From Pannonibacter anstelovis (GTDB lineage Bacteria > Pseudomonadota > Alphaproteobacteria > Rhizobiales > Stappiaceae): 64,000 bases of DNA. The notes under the pieces were generated by a model. That model saw only the letters and a program-made list of their open reading frames with translations. It searched no databases and was not told the DNA's origin. A program made the position numbers and the translations under genes. Positions 35,757-43,692 of this stretch are shown here, one piece after another. Each line of letters begins with the position of its first letter. Position 1 is the stretch's first letter. The stretch spans positions 372,001 to 436,000 of the forward strand of contig NZ_JBAKBF010000003.1 in NCBI RefSeq assembly GCF_036881715.1, given 5' to 3'.

Positions 35757-36620
35757 TCAGCTGCGCTTCAGCCGGATCAGGCCTTCCTGGGCGGTTGAGG
35801 CGATGAGGTGGCCGCTGCGGTCATAAAGCAGGCCCCGGTTCATGCCGCGCCCGCCGGATGAAGAGGGGGCGTCGGTGGCGTAGAGCAGCCAGTCATCGGC
35901 CCGGAACGGCCGGTGGAACCACATGGAATGGTCAAGGCTGGCGGCCTGGATTTGCGGGCTGAACACCGATTTTCCGTGCGGAAAGAGCGAGGTATCCAGC
36001 AGCGTCATGTCCGAGGCATAGGCCAGAACGCATTGGTGGATGCGGGTTTCGTCGGGCAGGGGGCTGGTGGCGCGGACCCAGACATATTGCTGCGGCGCCA
36101 GCTTTTTCTCGCTGAAATAGTGGGTGAGATCGACAGGGCGCAGTTCGATCGGGCGTTCCCGTTCCCAGTAGCGGCGCACGTTCTCCGGCGCCACCTTCAG
36201 AAACTTCTCCTTCAGGTCCTGCTCGCTGGGCAGGTCTTCCGGCATCGGCACGTCCGGCATGTCGATCTGATGCTCAAGCCCGTCTTCCAGCGTCTGGAAC
36301 GAGGCGGACATGGAGAAGATCGCCTGTCCGTGCTGGACCGCTACAACGCGGCGCGTGGTGAAGCTGCCGCCGTCGCGGATGCGGTCCACGTCATAGATGA
36401 TCGGCACCGCCGGATCGCCGGGCCGCAGGAAGTAGCCGTGCAGGGAATGGATGTGCCGTTCTTCCACCACGGTGCGCGAGGCGGCCACCAATGCCTGCCC
36501 GATCACCTGTCCGCCATAGACCCGCTGCCAGCCCGCCTGGGGGCTGCGGCCACGGAACAGGTTGTGTTCCAGCTGTTCGAGGTCAAGAATGGACAAAAGT
36601 GAGTTGATGGCCGTGTTCAT
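35757..36620 (-). CDS. tesB: Acyl-CoA thioesterase II (TesB)
   Basis: 287 residues. Double hot-dog enzyme that hydrolyses medium and long acyl-CoAs. It shows LEQLEHNLFRGRSP, RVYGGQVIGQALVAA, SLHGYFLRPGDP, and the second half with LDHSMWFHRPFRADDWLLY and the catalytic Asp/Thr/Gln region. The frame continues upstream to 36794, but the ATG at 36620 is the family start. Convergent with the COG0523 gene, four bases apart. Confidence 0.95.
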   Translation of the reverse strand: MNTAINSLLSILDLEQLEHNLFRGRSPQAGWQRVYGGQVIGQALVAASRTVVEERHIHSLHGYFLRPGDPAVPIIYDVDRIRDGGSFTTRRVVAVQHGQAIFSMSASFQTLEDGLEHQIDMPDVPMPEDLPSEQDLKEKFLKVAPENVRRYWERERPIELRPVDLTHYFSEKKLAPQQYVWVRATSPLPDETRIHQCVLAYASDMTLLDTSLFPHGKSVFSPQIQAASLDHSMWFHRPFRADDWLLYATDAPSSSGGRGMNRGLLYDRSGHLIASTAQEGLIRLKRS

Positions 36621-36633
36621 TGCCGCATTCCTT

Positions 36634-36669
36634 GCTAAATGAGCGCATGGGGCTAAATGAGTGCATGGG
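36634..36669. repeat. 18-bp tandem direct repeat, two copies
   Basis: GCTAAATGAGCGCATGGG at 36634-36651 is followed without a gap by GCTAAATGAGTGCATGGG at 36652-36669 (17 of 18 identical). It lies just upstream of tesB in the divergent gap. Confidence 0.75.
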
Positions 36670-36750
36670 ATGCACCCGTGGCGCACCGTCCGTGAATGCC
36701 TGATTGGACGCGGTGTCCGGTCCGTGTCAATGCTGACCAAAGGGAAGACA

Positions 36751-36788
36751 GCCCGGAATTGTTTCGCAGCGCTGCGAAACGGCCGGGC
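36751..36788. promoter_or_regulatory. Strong palindrome/hairpin directly before the UbiH-type gene
   Basis: GTTTCGCAGC (36761-36770) is followed at once by its exact reverse complement (36771-36780), a perfect 20-bp palindrome. It is flanked by GCCCGG (36751-36756) and CCGGGC (36783-36788). The ribosome-binding site AAGGAG starts five bases later. It could be an operator or an RNA hairpin controlling translation. Confidence 0.55.
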
Positions 36789-36804
36789 GATCAAGGAGAT
36801 GAAA

Positions 36805-38067
36805 ATGCCCGAGTCCCAAGCCGCTGAAAGCCCAGCTCACGCGAGTGCGGCCGATGTGGTGATTGCCGGCGGTGGATATGTCGGCCTGTCCCTCGCTCTG
36901 GCGCTCAAGCAGGCGGATCCGTCGATGGAAGTGGCCGTGGTCGATCCCAAGCCCATGGACAGCCTTGCGAAGGACCCGCGCGCTTCGGCGATTGCCGCGG
37001 CGGCTTGCCGCATGCTGGACCAGCTTGGCATCTGGGATGAGATCCGCGCCACCGCCCAGCCGATCAACGAGATGATCGTCACCGACAGCAAGCTGCGCGA
37101 CACGGTGCGTCCGGTGTTCCTGACCTTTGCGGGCGAGACCGGCAGCGCCCAGGGTGACGAGCCCTTTGCCCACATGATCCCGAACGGTGCCATGCTGCCG
37201 GCGCTTTACAAGGCGGCGCTGGCGCTGGGCGTGCGGTTCCATGCGCCCGATACGGCGCGCGATTTCCATCAGGCGGGCGATCATGTCAGCGTGGCGCTGG
37301 CCAGCGGCGGGCGCATCAGGGCCAAGCTTCTGGTGGCCGCTGACGGCGTGCGCTCGCGCCTGCGCGATCTGGCCGGTATCCGCACGGTGCACTGGTCCTA
37401 TGGTCAGTCGGGCATCGTCACCACGGTGAAGCACGAGCGCCCGCACAATGGCCGGGCGGAAGAGCATTTCCTCCCTGCCGGGCCTTTCGCCATTCTGCCG
37501 CTGCCGGGCAACCGCTCGTCGCTGGTGTGGACCGAGCGGACGGGAGATGCGGACCGGCTGGTGCGCGCCGACGATTTCACCTTCGAGCTGGAGCTGGAGC
37601 GCCGCTTCGGCCACCACCTCGGCAAGCTGGAGCTGGACGGCCCGCGCCATGCCTATCCGCTGGGCCTGACGCTGGCGCGTGATTTCGTCCGCCCGCGCAT
37701 TGCCCTGGCAGGTGATGCGGCCCATGGCATCCATCCGATTGCCGGACAGGGCCTCAATCTCGGCTTCAAGGACGTTGCGGCGCTGGCGGAGGTCATCGTC
37801 GAGGCCCGGCGTCTGGGGCAGGATATCGGCGGGCTCGACGTGCTGGAGCGCTATCAGCGCTGGCGCCGGTTCGACACGTTCCAGATGGGCGTCGTCACCG
37901 ATGTGCTGAACCGGCTGTTCTCCAACGATGTGGATGTGGTGCGCGGCATCCGGGACTTTGGCCTCGGTCTGGTGGACCGGCTGCCGAAGCTCAAGGGCAT
38001 GTTCATCCGCGAGGCTGCCGGCTTTGCCGGGCCTGCGCCCCGGTTGTTGAGCGGCGAAGCGATCTGA
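36805..38067 (+). CDS. UbiH/UbiF/COQ6-family FAD-dependent hydroxylase (ubiquinone biosynthesis)
   Basis: 420 residues. Aromatic-ring flavin monooxygenase of the ubiquinone pathway. GxGxxG site ADVVIAGGGYVGLSLALALK (about 15-34), DG motif VAADGVRSRLRDLAG, and GD motif RIALAGDAAHGIHPIAGQG with GLNLGFKDVAAL typical of UbiH/COQ6. The ring position hydroxylated (C1, C5 or C6) cannot be told from sequence. The ATG at 36805 has AAGGAG six bases upstream; the frame is open back to 36661. Confidence 0.93.
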   Translation: MPESQAAESPAHASAADVVIAGGGYVGLSLALALKQADPSMEVAVVDPKPMDSLAKDPRASAIAAAACRMLDQLGIWDEIRATAQPINEMIVTDSKLRDTVRPVFLTFAGETGSAQGDEPFAHMIPNGAMLPALYKAALALGVRFHAPDTARDFHQAGDHVSVALASGGRIRAKLLVAADGVRSRLRDLAGIRTVHWSYGQSGIVTTVKHERPHNGRAEEHFLPAGPFAILPLPGNRSSLVWTERTGDADRLVRADDFTFELELERRFGHHLGKLELDGPRHAYPLGLTLARDFVRPRIALAGDAAHGIHPIAGQGLNLGFKDVAALAEVIVEARRLGQDIGGLDVLERYQRWRRFDTFQMGVVTDVLNRLFSNDVDVVRGIRDFGLGLVDRLPKLKGMFIREAAGFAGPAPRLLSGEAI

Positions 38068-38104
38068 GCTGGCGTCAGGGGTTAGTTGGGCATCAGGGGG
38101 GAAG

Positions 38105-38983
38105 ATGACGGCAACAGTTTCTGCCGGTGCCGATGCTGGCCCGCGCACCATCCTGATCACGGGCTGCTCCAGCGGCATTGGGGCTGCCTCTGCCCGCCTC
38201 ATGCGCGGACGTAACTGGAGGGTCTTTCCGGCGGCACGCAAACCGGAGGACGTTGCGGCGCTGGCCGCGCAAGGGTTTGAATCGGTGCTTATCGATTACG
38301 AGCGGCCCGAAACCATCCGTTCCGGGCTGGCAAGCGTGCTGGCGAAAACTGGCGGGCGGCTTGATGCGCTGTTCAACAATGGCGCCTATGCTGTGCCCTG
38401 CGCGGTGGAGGATCTCCCCGTCGATGCCTTGCGTGCGCTGTTCGAGGCGAATTTCTTCGGCTGGCACGATCTGACCCGGCAGGTCATTCCGGTGATGCGC
38501 GCCCAAGGGACAGGGCGCATCGTGCAATGCTCGTCTATTCTCGGCTTCATTGCCATGAAATACCGGGGCGCCTACACGGCGTCGAAGTTTGCGCTCGAGG
38601 CTTATTCCGACACGCTGCGGCAGGAGCTGTATGGCACGGGCATTCATGTCAGCCTGATCGAACCGGGGCCGATCGGCACACGCTTTACCGAAAATGCGCT
38701 GGCAAACTTCCATCACTGGATCGGTAAGGAAGGCATGATGGCCTCGCCGCACCGCGCTACCTATGAGCGGCGGCTGAAGCGGATGGAGAACGGCGAGCCC
38801 GGCCCCTGGAAACTTCCGCCTGAAGCGGTGGTTGAAAAGCTGGTGCACGCCGTCGAGGCCAGCCGGCCGAGGGCGCGCTACCGGGTGACCAAACCCACCA
38901 TCTGGATGAACATCGTCCGCCGGTTTCTGAGCACCCGCGCCCTGGACCGGGTGCTGCTGAAAGCGGCGGACGGGGAAGAGTGA
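38105..38983 (+). CDS. Short-chain dehydrogenase/reductase (SDR) family protein
   Basis: 292 residues. Rossmann NAD(P) site TILITGCSSGIGAASARLM (about 15-33), NNGAYA, and the catalytic S-Y-K set with CSSILGFIAMKYRGAYTASKFALE. The line EPGPIGTRF after beta-6 is typical of classical SDRs. Substrate unknown. It starts 37 bases after the UbiH-type gene, possibly in one transcript. Confidence 0.92.
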   Translation: MTATVSAGADAGPRTILITGCSSGIGAASARLMRGRNWRVFPAARKPEDVAALAAQGFESVLIDYERPETIRSGLASVLAKTGGRLDALFNNGAYAVPCAVEDLPVDALRALFEANFFGWHDLTRQVIPVMRAQGTGRIVQCSSILGFIAMKYRGAYTASKFALEAYSDTLRQELYGTGIHVSLIEPGPIGTRFTENALANFHHWIGKEGMMASPHRATYERRLKRMENGEPGPWKLPPEAVVEKLVHAVEASRPRARYRVTKPTIWMNIVRRFLSTRALDRVLLKAADGEE

Positions 38984-39073
38984 GATCATATGCCTTCACA
39001 GGTCTGCGTCAGGCGGATCTGCGTAAGGGGGGCACAGCGGCGGCAGAAGAGTGCCGCCCGAGAGGTACAGGAA

Positions 39074-39271
39074 ATGGGCAGTTTCTTTTATTATCTGGTT
39101 CCGGTTGCCGTTGGCGCGGTGGCGGTCGTGCTGCTGCTTGGGCTCTGGAACATGATGCGGGGCGGCAGCTCCAGCCGCTCGCAGCAGCTGATGCGCTGGC
39201 GCGTCGGCCTTCAGTTTCTCGCCATCGTCATCATCATGGCTGCGCTCTATTTCCTGGGACCCAAACCCTGA
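39074..39271 (+). CDS. Small twin-transmembrane protein (HIG1-like)
   Basis: 65 residues with two membrane helices (about 4-23 and 43-61), joined by a basic Ser/Arg-rich loop. The order GLWNMMRGG ... SQQLMRWRVGLQFLAI is that of the alphaproteobacterial twin-transmembrane proteins related to HIG1, which in mitochondria associate with respiratory complexes. The ATG at 39074 has GGTACAGGAA upstream; a longer frame from 38990 adds an implausible basic N-terminus. It sits just before the adenosyltransferase gene. Confidence 0.85.
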   Translation: MGSFFYYLVPVAVGAVAVVLLLGLWNMMRGGSSSRSQQLMRWRVGLQFLAIVIIMAALYFLGPKP

Positions 39272-39322
39272 CGCGCGCCTGAGAGCCGCATCAAGACACA
39301 AGCGCCCGGGAGGCATTGCAGC

Positions 39323-39898
39323 ATGGTTGTTCTGAACAAGATCTACACGAAGACGGGCGATGACGGCACGACCGCGCTGGGCTCCGGTGAGCGGCGGCCC
39401 AAGTATGACCTGCGCATCGAGGCCTATGGCACGGTGGACGAAACCAACTCGGTGGTCGGTCTCGTCCGCCTCGCCCTCGACGGTGCGGATGCTGAGGTGG
39501 ATGCCATCCTCGGCCGCATCCAGAATGACCTATTCGACCTTGGCGCCGATCTGGCGACGCCGGAAACGGACAAGGATCTGGGCTACGAGCCGCTGCGCAT
39601 CACCGATGGGCAGGTCACAGCGCTGGAAAATGCTATCGATCTGCTGAATGCGGATCTGAAGCCGCTGCGCTCTTTCGTGCTGCCGGGCGGCTCACCTGCG
39701 GCCACCTATCTGCACCTTGCCCGTACCGTCTCGCGCCGGGCTGAGCGGCTGATGGTGCACCTGGCGGCGGAGGAGCGAATCAATCCTGCAGCCACGCGCT
39801 ATATGAACCGTTTGTCCGACTTCTTTTTTGTCGCGTCCCGGTATCTGAATGACAAGGGCGCGGGCGACGTGCTCTGGGTGCCCGGCAAGAACCGGTAG
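39323..39898 (+). CDS. Cob(I)yrinic acid a,c-diamide adenosyltransferase (PduO type)
   Basis: 191 residues. Makes adenosylcobalamin by transferring the adenosyl group of ATP to cob(I)alamin. The N-terminal KIYTKTGDDGTTALGSGERRPK ATP-binding signature (here starting KIYTKTGDDGTTALGSG), IEAYGTVDETNSVVGL, LRSFVLPGGSP and the final ARTVSRRAER/NRLSDFFFVASRY segments all match. GGGAGG precedes the ATG. Confidence 0.95.
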   Translation: MVVLNKIYTKTGDDGTTALGSGERRPKYDLRIEAYGTVDETNSVVGLVRLALDGADAEVDAILGRIQNDLFDLGADLATPETDKDLGYEPLRITDGQVTALENAIDLLNADLKPLRSFVLPGGSPAATYLHLARTVSRRAERLMVHLAAEERINPAATRYMNRLSDFFFVASRYLNDKGAGDVLWVPGKNR

Positions 39899-39993
39899 GA
39901 CCCCGGCCCTTGCGGCGTTTGAGCAATTCAGGGCTTGATGCGTTGGCATCTTTAGACTTGGCATAAGAGAAAACAGGGATCAGGCAGAGCCGG

Positions 39994-40689
39994 ATGTTCT
40001 TTCCCCTCTACGACCATAACCCCTTGCGCCACGTGCTGCGGCCCGTGGTCACATGGTCGCTGATCCTCGCCAATGTACTGGTCTATCTGCTCATTCAGGG
40101 CGGGGGCTTTGGCGATGCAGCCATCGCCAGCGCCTATTCCTACGGGCTGATCCCGTCCGTGTTCTTCGATATGAAGGATCTGGCACCTGAGCTGATCATT
40201 CTGCCGGAAAAGCTGTCGCTCGTCAGTTATGCCTTCCTGCATGCTGATGTCATGCACCTGGCGGGAAACATGCTGTTCCTCTGGGTCTTCGGCGATAACG
40301 TCGAGGATGCCATGGGGCATCTGAGGTTTCTTGCCTTCTATCTCCTCAGCGCGGCGGCGGGCGGGCTGGCCTTCGCGCTGCTGGATCCGGCTTCGGACGT
40401 TCCGCTGATTGGTGCGTCCGGGGCTGTATCAGGCATCGTGTCAGCCTATCTGATGTTGCATCCTCGGGTGCGGGTCTGGGTGCTGTTCATGGGGCGTATA
40501 CCCCTGCGCCTGCCTGCCCTGTGGCTGCTGGGCGGCTGGATCATCGTGCAGATCGCCAATCTGCTGCTGTTCCAGAAAAGCGAGGTGGCCTGGGTGGCTC
40601 ATGCCGGAGGCATTATGGCCGGTGCCGTTCTTGTGCTGGTGATGCGCCGTCCGGGCGTGAGATTGTTCGACCGCGATCTGGAGGCCTGA
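39994..40689 (+). CDS. Rhomboid family intramembrane serine protease
   Basis: 231 residues, six membrane segments. The rhomboid signature is complete: SYAFLHADVMHLAGNMLFLW (His/Asn of the oxyanion region), catalytic Ser in GASGAVSGIVSAY (about 140) and catalytic His in WVAHAGGIMAGAVL (about 206). It cleaves membrane-spanning substrates, here unknown. Upstream are 95 bases without a gene. Confidence 0.93.
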   Translation: MFFPLYDHNPLRHVLRPVVTWSLILANVLVYLLIQGGGFGDAAIASAYSYGLIPSVFFDMKDLAPELIILPEKLSLVSYAFLHADVMHLAGNMLFLWVFGDNVEDAMGHLRFLAFYLLSAAAGGLAFALLDPASDVPLIGASGAVSGIVSAYLMLHPRVRVWVLFMGRIPLRLPALWLLGGWIIVQIANLLLFQKSEVAWVAHAGGIMAGAVLVLVMRRPGVRLFDRDLEA

Positions 40690-40757
40690 TGCGGATGTGG
40701 TCCGGCCAAGTCTTTGCGTTGCAGCAAGAAGCGGGTGGACCTTCCGTAGCGCCATCG

Positions 40758-40786
40758 TTGACACCCGGCGTCCGGGTGTTTACCGT
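40758..40786 (+). promoter_or_regulatory. Possible etfBA promoter with hairpin
   Basis: TTGACA at 40758-40763 is followed after 17 bases by TACCGT, a poor -10. The spacer holds the perfect inverted repeat ACACCCGG / CCGGGTGT (40761-40768 and 40772-40779). The same two arms occur at 24563-24593. Confidence 0.3.
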
Positions 40787-40903
40787 CGCGCGCCGAATGC
40801 AAGTATTGGCTGAAACCCGCCATTTTCTTTGCGGGATGTTAAGCCGGCTCGACCTGTTGACGCAGTGCGGCAAAAAAGCCGCCGAAGCGGGAGGATAAGA
40901 CCC

Positions 40904-41653
40904 ATGAAAATCCTTGTGCCCGTAAAGCGGGTGATCGACTACAACGTGAAGGTTCGCGTGAAGCCGGATGGTTCCGGCGTCGAGCTGGCCAACGTGAAGA
41001 TGTCGATGAACCCCTTCGACGAGATCTCCGTTGAAGAGGCCCTGCGCCTCAAGGAAGCGGGCAAGGCGGCGGAAGTGGTGGTGGTTTCCATCGGACCGGC
41101 TCAGGCCACCGAAACCCTGCGCACCGCGCTGGCCATGGGGGCCGACCGTGGCATTCTGGTCAAGACCGATGCTACGGTGGAGCCGCTGGCCGTTGCCAAG
41201 ATCCTCAAGAAGGTTGTCGAAGCCGAAGAGCCGGGTCTCGTGATCCTCGGCAAGCAGGCGATCGACGATGACTGCAACCAGACCGGCCAGATGCTGGCGG
41301 CGCTGCTCGGCTGGGGCCAGGGCACGTTTGCCTCCAAGGTCAGCGTTGGTGACGGCAGCGTGGACGTGACCCGTGAAGTGGACGGCGGCCTGCAGACCGT
41401 GTCGCTGAAGCTTCCGGCCATCGTCACCACGGACCTGCGCCTCAACGAGCCGCGCTATGCGTCCCTGCCGAACATCATGAAGGCGAAGAAGAAGCCGATT
41501 GATGAGAAGACCCCGGATGACTTCGGTGTCGATGTGTCTCCGCGCCTGACCGTGCTGAAGACGGTCGAGCCGGCATCCCGCCAGGCAGGTGTGAAGGTTG
41601 GCTCGGTGTCCGAGCTTGTGTCCAAGCTGAAGAACGAGGCCGGCGTCCTCTGA
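40904..41653 (+). CDS. etfB: Electron transfer flavoprotein subunit beta
   Basis: 249 residues. With EtfA, it carries electrons from acyl-CoA dehydrogenases to ETF-ubiquinone oxidoreductase. MKILVPVKRVIDYNVKVRVK, NPFDEISVEEALRLKE and DLRLNEPRYASLPNIMKAKKK (signature and the regulatory loop) are typical. The ATG at 40904 has GGGAGGATAAG upstream. Co-transcribed with etfA, 27 bases on. Confidence 0.97.
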   Translation: MKILVPVKRVIDYNVKVRVKPDGSGVELANVKMSMNPFDEISVEEALRLKEAGKAAEVVVVSIGPAQATETLRTALAMGADRGILVKTDATVEPLAVAKILKKVVEAEEPGLVILGKQAIDDDCNQTGQMLAALLGWGQGTFASKVSVGDGSVDVTREVDGGLQTVSLKLPAIVTTDLRLNEPRYASLPNIMKAKKKPIDEKTPDDFGVDVSPRLTVLKTVEPASRQAGVKVGSVSELVSKLKNEAGVL

Positions 41654-41680
41654 GGACCCGTCACAGGAGGATAAAAACCC

Positions 41681-42619
41681 ATGACGACACTTCTTGTGGC
41701 CGAACACGCCAACGGCGCCCTGAACGATGCAACCGCCAAGGCCCTGACCGCTGCCGCGAAACTCGGCGGTGATGTGCATGTGCTGGTGGCCGGCGAGGGC
41801 GCCCGCTCTGCCGCCGAAGCAGCTGCAAAGCTCGCTGGCGTTGCCAAGATTCTGGTGGCTGAGGGCGGCGCTGTGGCCCATCAACTGGCAGAACCGGTGG
41901 CAGATCTGATCGTTTCGCTGGCTGGCAGCTACGATGCCATCGTTGCCGCTTCCACCGCGAACGGCAAGAACATCCTGCCCCGCGTTGCTGCCCTGCTCGA
42001 CGTGATGCAGATTTCGGACGTCACCGCCGTGATCGACGGCGAGACCTTCGAGCGCCCGATCTATGCGGGCAACGCCATCCAGACCGTCAAGTCGGGCGAT
42101 GCCAAGAAGGTGATCACCGTGCGCACCGCTTCCTTCGCCGCTGCAGGCGAGGGCGGCTCGGCGGCCATCGAGGATGTGGCAGCGCCTGCTGACAGCGCCT
42201 TGTCCAGCTTTGCCGGTGAAGAGCTGTCCCGCTCCGACCGTCCGGAACTGGCTTCAGCCAAGATCATCATCTCGGGCGGCCGTGCGCTGGGCTCTTCGGA
42301 GAAGTTCCAGGAAGTCATCATGCCGGTGGCAGATGCGCTGGGTGCAGCTGTCGGCGCCTCGCGCGCTGCGGTCGATGCGGGCTATGCCCCGAACGACTGG
42401 CAGGTCGGCCAGACCGGCAAGGTGGTTGCCCCGCAGCTCTACATTGCCTGCGGTATCTCCGGTGCCATCCAGCATCTTGCGGGCATGAAGGACTCCAAGG
42501 TCATCGTTGCCATCAACAAGGATGAGGAAGCTCCGATCTTCCAGGTGGCGGACTATGGCCTCGTCGGTGACCTGTTCGAGATCCTGCCGCAGCTGAAGGC
42601 AGAACTCGAAAAGGCCTGA
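41681..42619 (+). CDS. etfA: Electron transfer flavoprotein subunit alpha
   Basis: 312 residues. Binds the FAD of ETF. The C-terminal FAD domain shows SGGRALGSSEKFQ, GAAVGASRAAVDAGY, WQVGQTGKVVAPQLYIACGISGAIQHLAG and INKDEEAPIFQVADYGLVGD. AGGAGG precedes the ATG. It is followed by a terminator and then hbd, as in many Hyphomicrobiales. Confidence 0.97.
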   Translation: MTTLLVAEHANGALNDATAKALTAAAKLGGDVHVLVAGEGARSAAEAAAKLAGVAKILVAEGGAVAHQLAEPVADLIVSLAGSYDAIVAASTANGKNILPRVAALLDVMQISDVTAVIDGETFERPIYAGNAIQTVKSGDAKKVITVRTASFAAAGEGGSAAIEDVAAPADSALSSFAGEELSRSDRPELASAKIIISGGRALGSSEKFQEVIMPVADALGAAVGASRAAVDAGYAPNDWQVGQTGKVVAPQLYIACGISGAIQHLAGMKDSKVIVAINKDEEAPIFQVADYGLVGDLFEILPQLKAELEKA

Positions 42620-42634
42620 TGGCACATCAAGAGC

Positions 42635-42676
42635 TTCAGGCTGCTGCGGACATCCCGGCAGCCTGAACTGCTTTTG
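42635..42676 (+). terminator. Intrinsic terminator of etfBA
   Basis: TTCAGGCTGC (42635-42644) pairs perfectly with GCAGCCTGAA (42658-42667), followed by CTGCTTTTG. It lies 16 bases after the etfA stop. The T tract is short. Confidence 0.7.
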
Positions 42677-42803
42677 AAGGGGCAGGCAGACGGAATGACC
42701 CGCTTTTGTTGCGCTGGTCCTTGCCCGATGCGATGAACCTTGTAAAGAATAGCGCGGCTTGCGTGCATATGCGGCACGGCCTGCAACAGGATCGGATGAG
42801 ACG

Positions 42804-43685
42804 ATGGTGGTCGAGATCAAGAAAGTCGGTGTGATCGGGTCGGGTCAGATGGGCAGTGGCATTGCCCATGTCTGCGCCGTGGCCGGATATCAGGTCTATC
42901 TGAACGACCTGTCCCGCGACCGGATCGAATCCGGTCTGGCGTCGATCAATGGCAACATGGCCCGTCAGGTGTCCAAGGGCCAGATTTCCGAGGAAGACCG
43001 CTCCGCAGCTCTCGACCGGCTGCATGGTGCGGAAAACCTCGACATGCTGGCCGATGTGGATCTGGTGATCGAGTCCGCCGTCGAGAACGAGCAGGTCAAG
43101 CGCAAGATTTTCTCCCAGCTCTGCCCGGTGCTGAAGCCGGAAGCGATGCTGGCGACCAACACCTCGTCCATTTCCATCACGCGCCTTGCTGCCTCGACAG
43201 ACCGGCCGGAGCGCTTCATCGGCATCCACTTCATGAACCCGGTTCCGATCATGGAGCTGGTGGAGCTGGTGCGCGGCATCGCCACCGAAGACGAGACCTT
43301 TGAAGCCGCCAAGGGCTTTGTCGCCCGTCTGGGCAAGACCACCGCGGTGGCCGAAGATTTCCCGGCCTTCATGGTCAACCGCATCCTGCTGCCGATGATC
43401 AACGAGGCCATCTACACGCTCTATGAGGGTGTTGGCTCGGTGGAATCCATCGACACGGCCATGCGCCTTGGCGCCAACCATCCGATGGGACCGCTGCAGC
43501 TGGCCGACTTCATTGGCCTCGACACCTGTCTGTCCATCATGCAGGTGCTTTATGAGGGGCTGGCCGACAGCAAGTACCGCCCGTGCCCGCTGCTGGTGAA
43601 ATATGTTGAGGCCGGCTGGCTTGGCCGCAAGACGCGCCGCGGCTTCTACGACTATCGCGGCGAAACCCCGGTTCCCACCCGCTGA
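42804..43685 (+). CDS. hbd: 3-hydroxybutyryl-CoA dehydrogenase
   Basis: 293 residues. NAD(P)-dependent oxidation of 3-hydroxyacyl-CoA. Rossmann site KKVGVIGSGQMGSGIAHVCA, LVIESAVENEQVKRKIF, TNTSSISIT and catalytic-His region FIGIHFMNPVP, with the C-terminal domain GANHPMGPLQLADFIGLD. Full length for the single-domain bacterial type. The ATG at 42804 is preferred over the frame start at 42759. Next to etfBA, it supports a role in fatty-acid or polyhydroxybutyrate metabolism. Confidence 0.95.
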   Translation: MVVEIKKVGVIGSGQMGSGIAHVCAVAGYQVYLNDLSRDRIESGLASINGNMARQVSKGQISEEDRSAALDRLHGAENLDMLADVDLVIESAVENEQVKRKIFSQLCPVLKPEAMLATNTSSISITRLAASTDRPERFIGIHFMNPVPIMELVELVRGIATEDETFEAAKGFVARLGKTTAVAEDFPAFMVNRILLPMINEAIYTLYEGVGSVESIDTAMRLGANHPMGPLQLADFIGLDTCLSIMQVLYEGLADSKYRPCPLLVKYVEAGWLGRKTRRGFYDYRGETPVPTR

Positions 43686-43692
43686 CAGCTGC

